This document shows, one piece after another, positions 45,987-56,809 of a stretch of 64,000 nucleotides of DNA. Position numbers and translations under genes: made by a program. The notes below the pieces were generated by a model. That model was not told the origin of the DNA and made no database searches. It saw nothing but the letters and a program-made list of their open reading frames with translations. Location: the NCBI GenBank assembly GCA_950097015.1, contig CATNEN010000003.1, positions 5,813,501 to 5,877,500 of the forward strand, read 5' to 3'. Source of the DNA: Macrostomum hystrix. Its lineage: Eukaryota > Platyhelminthes > Macrostomidae. The first letter of the stretch is position 1; every line of letters starts with the position of its first letter.

Positions 45987-48900
45987 ATGGTACTCAGACT
46001 GTTGCTATTCATTACGCTTTTCGGATGTACAATGCCCCTAAGTCTAAAAGTTGCGGTAATAATGGGGGACGGGCAGGTGAGCGAGTCGCTGATGGAGAAG
46101 GCGTTCGCCAGACGCGTGAACTCCAACTGGAGAGTGCTGCAGGGTCACACACTCTCATACGTGCATGTGAATGTGAGCTGGTGCAGTTCACAGCAGGCTG
46201 TCAGGACTGGTGAGTTGGCTGCTGCTGGCATTCGCCACTTGCTGTGCGCTGCCTGTGAAATGCTGAGCACAGTACTGATTGTGAAAGTGTGTCTCGCTCC
46301 GCAGTGTGCTCGGAGAGCGGCCTGTCAGCTCTGATTGGTGTCGGCAGCTGCTCTCTGCTCGATCAGGTGGGCTCACTCAGCAAGTCTCTGCAGCTGCCGC
46401 TCATCGCCCTGCCCACCGGCTTGTGCGACTCGGCCCAGCTGCTCAAAGGTAACTGGACTAAAAGTGCACTTATCTCTGGTCGGGCATGAACCAAAATGCC
46501 GTGCTCTGTGATTTTCCAGACTTCACCATTGTTGGCAGTCACAGCTCCGACAACATGGTGGGTGCTGCAGTGTCCGTCATCACAGCCGACTCGGTGGTCA
46601 GTGATGTGGCCATCTTGTTTGACGGGCGTCAGAGTGAGTACACACTGCTCAAACTCTGTCCTGATGTACAAGTTGTGACGATTCAAAAACACCAATGCTT
46701 GCAGGCAGCACCATTGTGCAGAGCCTGCAGAGCGGCCTCACCGCTGCCGGAGTGAGCAGTCTCACATTCCAAGTGGACAACACTGCCAACGCCTCTGTCA
46801 CTCCGAGCCTGGTGCAGCACCTCAAGCGTCTGGTGAAGAAGAGACTGTTCAAGCTGCTGCTTCTGGCCAGTCCTCGCAATGCACTCTCAGTCCTGAGGCT
46901 GGCCAGAGAAGCTGCAGTCATGCAGCAGAACTACTTCTGGCTCATTCTCGACACTGGACTGTCCAAGGCGGATGTGCTCAGCGTGACGCCAGCGAACGCG
47001 AACGTTGCTCTGCTGAGAGGCAGCGTGTTCACTCACTGCACAGCAGCAGTGATGGATGTGTTTCCTCAGTGCCAGCTGGACTCAATTCGGGTGAGACTGT
47101 CCACTGCAGTGCTGCCTTGCTCACGTCTGTCATCAGCGTGAGTGAGTGACTCAAGCATCGCAGCTCAATCACCGCACCGCACCACATTGAGCAGAGTCTG
47201 GACGCTCGATTCGTGGATGCAGTGGAAGCCGTGGCCAAGGCGCTGAACGACTCTCTGATGGATCCGGGATTCTCTCCGAGCAACGCCTCCTGCTTTCCGC
47301 TGCAGCACTGGACATCGGGATCGACTGTGCTCAGCAAACTGCTCAGCGTGAGCTGCTCACATTTAAACATGATTTCAGAGTCCAGTGAGTAGCTGCACTC
47401 ACTCACTCACTCACCTGCCATGCACCCACTCGATGCTGCAGATAAGCAACTATGACACTCAGCGTGGCCTCATCTCGTACAACAGCTCAAGCAGACACTT
47501 GAGCTCACAAGGCGTCGAAGTGGTCGCGTCCTACAATGAGCTGCGATGGTCTCCGATCTCGATGCTGAAGTCCGCTGAGTTCGATGTGTCGAGCGGCTCT
47601 CTGAGCAAGCAGTTTCGCTACAAGGGAGTGAGCCTGGCCTTTCCCAACACCTTCATGGGCTTCAAGAACGAAACCCTTATTATATGTACTCCTCAGGTCA
47701 TTTCCATATTGTTTCATTAGTGAAAATTTTTACCATCTTGGATAAAGTTAAAAAAGATTTCGATTCATGTTTTTTCCAATCGCTAATTATTTCAGTCTGT
47801 ACCGAAGACAATTTTCCTGCAGAAGTATGCCAACAACACTGTCGTTATAGCTGGAATGACCTTCGATATTCTGAACATCATGTCCAAGAAGCTAGACTTT
47901 AGGTAGCGACAAGTAGAATCGTGTTTTCATATAGAATAAATGTGGCACTGCCTTTCTTCTTTGCGTAATCGTCTCGCCTTTTAGGTTCATTACCAAGGAC
48001 TCAGATGACGGTAACTGGGGCACGCCCCAGCAAGGCCAGAGTTATTTCACTGGCTGCGTTGGCGAGCTTCAGAGAGAGGTGCGTTAGTTTGCTTACTTAG
48101 TCGATATGATTGGGATGCAATCGAATAGCCCATTGTTGAAAACATTTTAGCTGGTTACCATTGCTGCTGGGCCTTTCACGAAAACTTCAATACGAGATGC
48201 CGTCGTGGATTTTTCGACGCCGCTTTTTCAAGAGTCGAACGCCGTACTAGTTCCGAAGCGTGAGCCACCGTCCAAAGCTTGGAATGTGTTTGCGCCCTTT
48301 ACCTGGGATACATGGCTGGCTCTTGTTGGAACTCTGGCTGCTTGTGCAGTTGTAACTTGGATATTTGCCTATCTATGTCCGTTCTCAGCTTATAATCTTC
48401 AGCTTGAGTACGCTGTTGCTGATGAGGTCTGGCTTCAGGAGTACGTCTGGAGTGCCATCGGTAGCTTCCTACAGCAAGGTCAGGACTTTTATCCGTTCGC
48501 AATGTCACCCAGGACAGTCATGGCTTTCTGGTGGATGTTCACCGTCATCATCTATGGAGCCTACACTGGTAGGCTACTGAGCACCTACCTCTGTGCCTGA
48601 CTGTACCGCTCCCGATTTTCAGAACCTTCAAACCTGAGACCTAAATCTGAGCTTTCTAAAAAAGAGAATAACTTAATATCCTCTTTGACAAATCACAGGT
48701 GATCTGACGGCTCATCTAACGGTGACAATTACGAACTTCCCAATACAGACTCTCTCAGATCTTGCAGAACAAAATCAGATAAAGCCAGTGGTAAATGATG
48801 GCACCAATCTTTATTCATTGTTAACGGAAGCCAAGACTGGAGTCTACCAGCAGATATCAAACAAAATGCAGGTCATTGCGTCAAATTCTGACTGTCCAGA

Positions 48901-49922
48901 GAATGTATGGATCATGAACTTCATGCAGACTTATAAACTTGCAATTTTCCCATTTCTTTAATTGTTACAGAGAGGTACATTTCATCACCTTATTTTAGCC
49001 ACCAAAGCCAAATCAAGCTTGCATTGCTGACTACACAACACTGCTGGCCATCGCTATGAGGAACTGCAGCCAATACTACCTGGCTAAAGAGTTGTTTAAC
49101 ACCGCTACAGTGGCTTTTATGTATCCTGAGGACGCGTACTTTTCCAGTTTGTTCGACTTTTAGTGAGTAACGTTTTTTGGAAAGGTTTCTTTATTTTCAC
49201 AGACGTCGTTCTATCTCTTTTAGTAAAATGCTATGAGCGTACAATGCTTCGAATATAGTTTAATGATTTTCGCTGGCGAGGTTTAAACTAGTTGTAGAGT
49301 ACTTTTGATTGCAAGCGCTTCTCTCACATAAGTGGCCTAAATCGGCAAATCAACGGTGAGACCACATTTATTTGGGGCGCAGTCGCGGAGAGAAGGCTTG
49401 GGGGCTTGTCGTGCAATTTACACCCTTGAGGACCAACCTCCAAGGCACAGTGAGAGTGTACACTGCATCACGATGAGAAAGTCAGGGCAGATGTACCCAC
49501 CTGTGTGAGTGTGTGCCTGTGTTCGGTATCTTTGTGAGTGTGTGCTCAGGAGTCAGCGAAATGGACAGAATTGCCTCCTCGCTAGTATTGTTGGTGACGT
49601 TCCCGTGCCTACAGCCCTCCTAAAAATACAAATTTTATGAGTAACTTCAACAGAAAGTTATGGAAATTTCCATACACCTTCCAGCATGCAGAAACTACAC
49701 GAGAGTGGAGTCATGCAGCGCCTTTTTGATATCTATTGGTCCGACGATCAGCATTGCGGTTCGTCCACTTCAACGGATGCAAACACAATCGACATGGAGG
49801 GTGTAGCTGGGTGCTTTATTGTCACTAGTTGTCTGTACATCATCGGGCTGATGATTCTACTTCTTGAACTAGGCTGGACTCGGCTGTGCAAAAGGCGTCC
49901 CAGTGATTGCTTGATTTACTGA
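45987..49922 (+). CDS. Ionotropic glutamate receptor E (12 exons, 833 aa)
   Basis: Exons: 45987-46209, 46305-46448, 46520-46633, 46705-47090, 47195-47347, 47442-47696, 47796-47902, 47985-48078, 48151-48568, 48699-48904, 48999-49162, 49685-49922. All join in frame. The signal peptide includes LRLLLFITLFGCTMP. Shared sequence begins at gacgggcag in exon 1, right after a private IMG segment, which places the 5' breakpoint within a few bases. It ends at ttcatgggcttcaagaac in exon 6. S1 has IRDAVVDFS with the ligand Arg. The acidic ligand position is Ala (LLA). The pore is FLQQGQDFYP and the gate AYTGDLTAH. M4 is followed by a basic tail (CKRRPSDCLIY). Intron 11 holds a sense, 5'-truncated SINE. 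Confidence 0.92.
49352..49625 (+). mobile_element. SINE family 1, 5'-truncated, in intron 11 of receptor E
   Basis: Starts in the body (gaccacatttatttggggcg) without the tRNA-like head and ends at cagccctcctaaaaatac. Sense orientation. Loss of the 5' part fits incomplete reverse transcription. Confidence 0.82.
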
Positions 49923-49943
49923 CACACCCTAGCCAGAGATAGA

Positions 49944-49949
49944 AATAAA
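49944..49949 (+). promoter_or_regulatory. Candidate polyadenylation signal of receptor E
   Basis: AATAAA 22 bp after the stop codon, followed by a second AATAAA about 30 bp on. That is unusually close to the stop but possible. Confidence 0.4.
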
Positions 49950-49989
49950 AATTCATTATCTGCGCCAGGAAGAGATAATAAAACAAAAG

Positions 49990-50420
49990 GAAACTACTTG
50001 ACTTAAACTCGTACTAATAAGGACTATTAATCAATGCCGTAAAAAAACAAATTTCTACATTATGAGATAAACAAAATGCGGAAAAAAGTTTAAAAACAAA
50101 CGTATATTATTGAGTTATAAATAAAAAACATCACGCGTTCCTGATACAGTGACACCAAATCGATAATCCAAGAAATTGTGGATTCTGCTAAAAAATGCAC
50201 CCGATGTTTTAAATTCTGCAAATTCTGCACATACTGCCCGATTGAAAGTCTGCAAAATAATCTTGTGTGTCGTGAAAGCCTTTAAAAACTTGTTTTTTCA
50301 TATAAGTCTTATTTATCTTTAGAACAGTTTAACAATAACGTAAAACTGGTCCTTGCAAACATTATAGCAAAATATTTCAGCAATGCCCTAGTGGCACCAC
50401 AGGTGACTTGACTTACTTGA
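49990..50420. other. Intergenic, no gene seen
   Basis: AT-rich, no supported feature. Confidence 0.5.
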
Positions 50421-50424
50421 CTTA

Positions 50425-50945
50425 TCTGCAGGGCGGTCCGAAGGACACAGCGGGGAGGCGGGGGTCGCCCATTCCGCTAATCCCTGAAAGACCCGCTTCG
50501 GCCGATGGCGCGGGGCCAGTCAGGGAGGTCCGTAGCCGGTCCTTAACGCCCTGATGCTCGTCTGTTAGCCCTCAGGAACTGGACAAGCCGCAGGATGTTC
50601 TCGGATCTGCAAACGTCATCCATGGATGGGTTTGGTCCGAGGTGATTAAGCCTCTCCCTGGTAAAGAAAGGGCAGTGACAAACGAAGTGCAGGGCATCCT
50701 CGTTCTCAAGGTTACAGAATGGGCACAGCTCACTCCGGAGGTTTCCTCGGAGGAAAGTGTCTGGCGTAGCAGTGTCATCGTGAGGGCCCGGATGTCCTTC
50801 CAGGTTTGGTTTAGAAGGACCTTCCGGAGCCGAGTGGATGGCACCGGGACTGCCGCTTTGGATTGGCGGGAGTTAATGGTGCTTCTCCACCGGGTAAGAT
50901 GGAGGTTGGAGGCCCAGTCATTAATCGGACGATAAATCAGAGGTC
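50425..50945 (-). mobile_element. 3' end of a non-LTR retrotransposon
   Basis: On the minus strand about 50560-50725 encodes ELCPFCNLENEDALHFVCH, then CPFFTRERLNHLG. This C-x2-C...H-x3-C arrangement is typical of the region after the reverse transcriptase in non-LTR elements. It runs to the end of the coding part (LRLVQFLRAN) and a GC-rich 3' tail to about 50425. No reverse transcriptase is present, so this is a 5'-truncated insertion. The segment is clearly GC-richer than its surroundings. Confidence 0.7.
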
Positions 50946-50948
50946 TTA

Positions 50949-51223
50949 GAGGTCATTCCACGCAATCTTCATAAGCGTGCAGCGTGAACTCATTTATTCA
51001 CACGATTTATCTTCTGCCTATGTCACCTGTGGCGCCTGCGCCGGGCCCCTCCCCCCGGTCCTAATTCCAAACACCGTCATCCAAACATTCCAACACCATG
51101 TTTGGAACTAGGACCGGGGGGAGGGGCCCGGCGCAGGCGCCGCAGGTGACATAAGCAGAAGATAAATCGTGTGAATATATGAGTTCACGCTGCACGCTTA
51201 TGAAGATTGCGTGGAATGACCTC
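50949..51223. mobile_element. Palindromic MITE (foldback) flanked by TA
   Basis: Almost perfect inverted repeat. The arms are about 50946-51073 and 51099-51226 with a 25-bp loop. The ends read gaggtcattccacgcaatc and gattgcgtggaatgacctc, and each is flanked by TA (50947-50948, 51224-51225), as for Tc1/mariner-type insertion. The arms carry a GC-rich core (ggcgcctgcgccgggcccct). No coding capacity. A transcript would fold into one long hairpin. Confidence 0.8.
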
Positions 51224-51231
51224 TAATACTC

Positions 51232-51468
51232 GTAATAATAATAATTGCAGGAGGGCAGCAGGTAGCGTACATCATTCGGTGACACCAGACTACACAATCA
51301 CCCACTCACACAGGTGTCTCTGCCCAGACCTTCTCATCGCAGAGCAGTTTACACCTTTTTCTTGCCTTGGAGGTTGGCTCTCAAAGGCGTAAATTGCACA
51401 AGCCACCCAAATGAATGTGGCCTCGTCGCGGAATCGAGCTCAGGCACCTTGGTGCGAGAGGCAAACTC
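51232..51468 (-). mobile_element. SINE family 1, minus-strand copy
   Basis: The 3' end is at aataataattgcaggaggg (plus strand). The body is shortened and the head ends at ggtgcgagaggcaaac. It lies directly beside the palindromic MITE. Confidence 0.8.
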
Positions 51469-51469
51469 A

Positions 51470-52012
51470 CAAATTGTGAGCTTTACACGAAGCACGAAAG
51501 AATACAAAGCTAAAACTAAAAACTTTTGTGAAACAAATCTTTTTAGAAAAACTTGTTGATGCAATCAAGAAAACGTCAATTTAAATAAACATTTTTGGCT
51601 AATTAGGATTTTCTAAAGTCTTTCTTTAGAAAAGAAAGAAAGACTATCTGTCTAACAGATAGTTAGACAAAGCTGTTAGACACAAAATTTAAATTTCAAA
51701 TCTCAAATTCCATCTTCAAATTACATAATAAGGAATTTAATTTGCTCAATATGCAATCCTTCTGTCAACATTTTTGGACTTATAATTTACCATTCCATGT
51801 TAATGATACAAGCCAATTAAAAAGGTTTCAAATTCGAAGATTTTTGGCTGTTTTTTATAGCTTCACAAGTCATCAACATTTTTTTCAAACCCAGCTGTCA
51901 TTTGAGATTGTGAAATTTAATCCGTCATTGAATTGCCTCAAAACAAAGTATTATAAAAGAGTGAAATCTTGGCACCCAACGCAGATCAAGAGCAATTAAA
52001 AGCTACTTTAAA
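51470..52012. other. 5' flank of receptor F, no gene seen
   Basis: AT-rich. A small inverted repeat (agtctttctttagaaaagaa and agaaagact) lies near 51618-51645. No promoter element could be supported. Confidence 0.4.
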
Positions 52013-55000
52013 ATGGAAGCATTGTGCAGTCTAACGATTCTTTTGGTAATTATTCATGGCGCAACGACACTTGCTTTTAAAATTGGTGTGATCACGGAGG
52101 ACGGGCAGGTCAGCGAGTCGCTGATGGAGAAGGCGTTCGCCAGACGCGTGAACTCCAACTGGAGAGTGCTGCAGGGTCACACACTCTCATATGTGCATGT
52201 GAATGTGAGCTGGTGCAGTTCACAGCAGGCTGTCAGGACTGGTGAGTTGGCTGCTGCTGGCATTCGCCATTTGCTGTGCGCTGCCTGTGAAATGCTGAGC
52301 ACAGTGCTGATTGTGAAAGTGTGTATCGCTCCGCAGTGTGCTCGGAGAGCGGCCTGTCAGCTCTGATTGGTGTCGGCAGCTGCTCTCTGCTCGATCAGGT
52401 GGGCTCACTCAGCAAGTCTCTGCAGCTGCCGCTCATCGCCCTGCCCACCGGCTTGTGCGACTCGGCCCAGCTGCTCAAAGGTAACTGGACTAAAAGTGCA
52501 CTTATCTCTGGTCGGGCATGAACCAAAATGCCGTGCTCTGTGATTTTCCAGACTTCACCATTGTTGGCAGTCACAGCTCCGACAACATGGTGGGTGCTGC
52601 AGTGTCCGTCATCACAGCCGACTCGGTGGTCAGTGATGTGGCCATCTTGTTCGACGGGCGTCAGAGTGAGTACACACTGCTCAAACTCTGTCCTGATGTA
52701 CAAGTTGTGACGATTCAAACACACCAATGCCTGCAGGCAGCACCGTTGTGCAGAGCCTGCAGAGCGGCCTCACCGCTGCCGGAGTGAGCAGTCTCACATT
52801 CCAAGTGGACAACACTGCCAACGCCTCTGTCACTCCGAGCCTGGTGCAGCACCTCAAGCGTCTGGTGAAGAAGAGACTGTTCAAGCTGCTGCTTCTGGCC
52901 AGTCCTCGCAATGCGCTCTCAGTCCTGAGGCTGGCCAGTGAAGCTGCAGTCATGCAGCAGAACTACTTCTGGCTCATTCTCGACACTGGACTGTCCAAGG
53001 CGGATGTGCTCAGCGTGACGCCAGCGAACGCGAACGTTGCTCTGCTGAGAGGCAGCGTGTTCACTCACTGCACAGCAGCAGTGATGGATGTGTTTCCTCA
53101 GTGCCAGCTGGACTCAATTCGGGTGAGACTGTCACACTGCAGTGCTGCCTTGCTCACGTCTGTCATCAGCGTGAGTGGGTGACTGAAGCATCGCAGCTCA
53201 ATCACCGCACCCCACCGCATTGAGCAGACTCTAGACGCTCGATTCGTGGATGCGGTGGAAGCCGTGGCCAAGGCGCTGAACGACTCGCTGGTGGATCCGG
53301 GATTCTCTCCGAGCAACGCCTCCTGCTTTCCGCTGCAGCACTGGACATCGGGATCGACTGTGCTCAGCAAACTGCTCAGCGTGAGCTGCTCACATTTAAA
53401 CATGATTTCAGAGTCCAGTGAGTAGCTGCACTCACTCACTCACTCACCTGCCATGCACCCACTCGATGTTGCAGATGAGCAACTATGACACTCAGCGTGG
53501 CCTCATCTCGTACAACAGCTCAAGCAGACACTTGAGCTCACAAGGCGTCGAAGTGGTCGCGTCCTACAATGAGCTGCGATGGTCTCCGATCTCGATGCTG
53601 AAGTCCGCTGAGTTCGATGTGTCTAGCGGATCTCTGAGCAAGCAGTTTCGCTACAAGGGAGTGAGCCTGGCCTTTCCCAACACCTTCATGGGCTTCAAGA
53701 ACGAAACTATTGTTGTTTGTTCTCCATCGGTATGTTGTCTTTTTGTTACACAGACAAAGTTTTGTCTCCGACATCTGAATTGTTATTATTTTTAGACGAG
53801 CCCGGTGACGGTATTCCGACAGACTTTTTCCAACAGAACTGTTGTAATTTCTGGAATGACCCTTGATGTTTTAAATGTATTGGCTTCAAAACTTGATTTT
53901 AGGTACGTTAATCGTTTTTTATGATTTTAATGAAATTTATTGGTCTCATTTTTATCTTCAAAGATGGATTTGAGTATTATCGTTGATTTTTTAGATTTAT
54001 TACAAAAGACTCGGACGATGGAAAGTTCGGTTCTCCGCAGCCCGGTCTAAGCTACTTCTCAGGCTGTGTTGGTGAACTTCAGCGAGGTGTAAGTTGCAGA
54101 GTGCTATGCGCATTTTAATTTAGCATTTTAGTTTTCGGTTTTTCCTTTTCTGAATATTTTAGCTTGTGACCCTTGCGGCTGGCCCCTTCACTAAGACATC
54201 ATCGCGCGACGAGGTGGTAGACTTCTCGACGCCACTGTTTCAAGAGTCTAACGCCGTACTACTGCCGAGACCGCCGAGAGAGTCCAAAATGTGGAATGTG
54301 TATCGATCGCTGACTGTTGAAATCTGGCTACTGATTGTTGCTGCTTTATTTTTCATGTCTTTGATGACCTGGATCTTGGCCTATTTCTCACCGTTTTCGG
54401 CATACAATCTCAAGCTTGAGTTTGCCATCGCTGATGAGGTCTGGCTGCAGGAGTACATCTGGAGTGCCATCGGTAGCTTCCTTCAACAAGGTCAGGACTT
54501 CTATCCGTTTGCCATGTCGCCCAGGACTCTCATGGCTTTCTGGTGGATGTTTACTGTCATCATCTACGCATCCTATACAGGTGAGCATAGTCGCTTTTTG
54601 ATGGCATTTTCGACTATTATAAGATGTTTTATAGTGATGCAAAAAGACTACACTCGTACTTGTCCATTTTATTGGTGTTTAGGCGACCTGACGGCTCACC
54701 TGACAGTTTCCATGACCAATGTGCCAATTAAGAGTCTGTCAGATCTTGTCTCGCAGAGCCACATAAAGCCGAACGTATTTGGTGGCACGAATCTGGAAAC
54801 TCTCCTTCGGGAAGCAAAATCTGGTGTCTACAAACAGATCGCTGATCGAATGATCATTTTGGGTCCGAACGAGGACTGTCCTTCATCGGTAGGAATTCAA
54901 TTTTTTTGTTACTCTTTGCTGGAACTATTTATTCAATGAATTTCACATTTTAATTTTATCAATGTAAATCAATACCGCAGCCTCCAAAGCCTGAGCAGGC

Positions 55001-56149
55001 CTGTCTTGGAGACTACACACCCAGACTGTATATAGCCAGGAATAACTGCTCACAGTTTTACCTGGCTGAGGAGCTGTTTAACACCGCTACTGTTGCTTTT
55101 ATGTATCCGGAAGATGCTTACTATGGAGCGCTAATGGATTTCTAGTAAGTTTGCAAAATGTATGTTGTGTTTGGTCAGTAACAGACGAATGCATCAATTT
55201 ATGACTACTAGATGGTCATGTACTATTATCTGCTAAATTAAATAACTCTTACATGCTCTATCTGAGAAAGTAGCGTGACAACTTCTATACTCAGAAAGCA
55301 TGATGCATAAAGACGTTTTTCTAGGTGTGGCGTACTTCTTAGTCCATGGACTGAACTTGCTGTACGTAGCCTTTGAAAGGCTGCCACTCTCTGTACGTCT
55401 GGCCCAGCTAGGCTAGGTGTCATTAATTTCTTTGAATCGCTGTCTATCTATTGTCTGTGTTGGACGCGGGACCAAAAAAATTAACGGCGATGGCGGTAAC
55501 GATTGTTACCGACTATTTTTTAACAAAAAAATTGGGTAACGAGAAATACCAAAATAGTAACGATCGTTACTTCAAATCGTTACTTTCAGTTTTTACTATT
55601 TTACCATAAGCATGCTATTTTTAAATAAGCTTATTATAAAAACGTGTAGCTTTGTTTATCAATCATTACTCATATCATGTGTTGTAATCTCCGACATCGT
55701 CCACTTTTCAGACTTCGTTATCATTATCACTCTCACAGACTGTAGTCTGTCTATGGATTGAACAATAAATATTCGTTACCATCATTTTCGTTATCAGATC
55801 GCAAAAAAGTAAACGATCGTTACTAAATTGGTAACTAGTAACGAGTAACGCGCTTAACACTGTCTATAGTAAACAATTATTGTCTATTAACGAAATCGCG
55901 CTTCTCAGCATGCAGGAATTGCACGAGTCAGGCCTGATGCAGCGCCTTTTCAACATCTACTGGTCTAGTGACTCTGTTTGCTCAGTCGGTTCATCCGCTG
56001 AGGCTGATCCTATCAACCTGGAAGGTGTTGGCGGCTGTTTCATTATCAGCCTTTGTCTGTACGGCCTCGGACTGCTCATTCTGCTGGTTGAGTTCCTATG
56101 GACCAAGGGTGCCAAGAAGCAGCCATTGGATTGTCAGTACATCTACTGA
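52013..56149 (+). CDS. Ionotropic glutamate receptor F (12 exons, 836 aa)
   Basis: Exons: 52013-52241, 52337-52480, 52552-52665, 52737-53122, 53228-53380, 53475-53729, 53796-53902, 53995-54088, 54163-54580, 54683-54888, 54981-55144, 55909-56149. All join in frame. The signal peptide includes LCSLTILLVIIHGATT. The amino-terminal half matches D and E. S1 has SRDEVVDFS with the ligand Arg, but exon 8 reads DDGKFGSPQ where the others have a Trp. The acidic ligand position is lost and its surroundings changed (TPRLYIARN), the most altered S2 site of the six. The pore is FLQQGQDFYP and the gate SYTGDLTAH. Exon 12 has one extra codon and the tail ends LDCQYIY. Intron 11 holds a hAT-like MITE. Confidence 0.92.
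55455..55862. mobile_element. hAT-like MITE in intron 11 of receptor F
   Basis: The ends ctgtgttggacgcggg and (inverted) cagtgttaagcgcgttac form imperfect inverted repeats. The flanking 8-mers tctattgt (55447-55454) and tctatagt (55863-55870) match at 7 of 8 bases. The interior is rich in gtaacgatcgttac-like palindromes. No transposase. Confidence 0.6.
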
Positions 56150-56174
56150 GTACTGATCATTTTTTACATAACAA

Positions 56175-56180
56175 AATAAA
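56175..56180 (+). promoter_or_regulatory. Candidate polyadenylation signal of receptor F
   Basis: AATAAA about 26 bp after the stop codon. No experimental support. Confidence 0.4.
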
Positions 56181-56184
56181 AATT

Positions 56185-56805
56185 TACTATATTTCATAAC
56201 CAACCAATGCTATATGCTTCACTTTACTCAGCTTAAACTCCTGATATTTGCACTTTTTTCTGGGAAAAGAACATTTCTGGGAAAACTCCCAATTTCGCAT
56301 CCCAATTAACACCAGAAGAGAAATCTTAATACATAATGGCACAAGACGATTGGGAAACCACTGAAGCTTTAGCAAAGTACATCATAGAAATCTATACAAT
56401 CCTGGCGTCCCTTGTATTTTTGCTTCTCTTATTTTTAACACCTTTGCTTTCCCTTCCCAGCTCAATAGTTGATTCTTACAAAACTTCTCTTTTTTGTTAT
56501 TTTTGTCGAGTAAACTATTGTCAGAAAATATATAAAAGAAAAAATCAGCACCCATAGATAACGTGCGCGTTTTGTTAATAATAATAGTATATTATTACTC
56601 ATTTAAGATTGTACACTTAACTCATGTGATTGTACCATAGACTATGTGGCTGAGTAGCAAGACAAACCATATCAACCATAGACAAAATGATTTAATGACA
56701 AACTATACAGTTCAATTATAAGAGAAATAATAATGAAGCAAAGAGAAGCTAGCAACTAGAGAAAGAAGCTAGACTTCTTTATTCTTCACCGTCATATGCT
56801 AGATC
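56185..56805. other. Intergenic, no gene seen
   Basis: AT-rich gap between receptor F and the Crypton-like remnant. A 73-codon ORF (56336-56557) has a hydrophobic run but no family resemblance. Confidence 0.4.
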
Positions 56806-56809
56806 GACC

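Noticed and set aside
13573-53774. Recurrent minus-strand ORFs inside the shared receptor region (about 60-125 codons)
   Set aside because: They repeat at the same place in all six paralogs only because the sense exons are near-identical. They cross exon-intron borders and show no domain.
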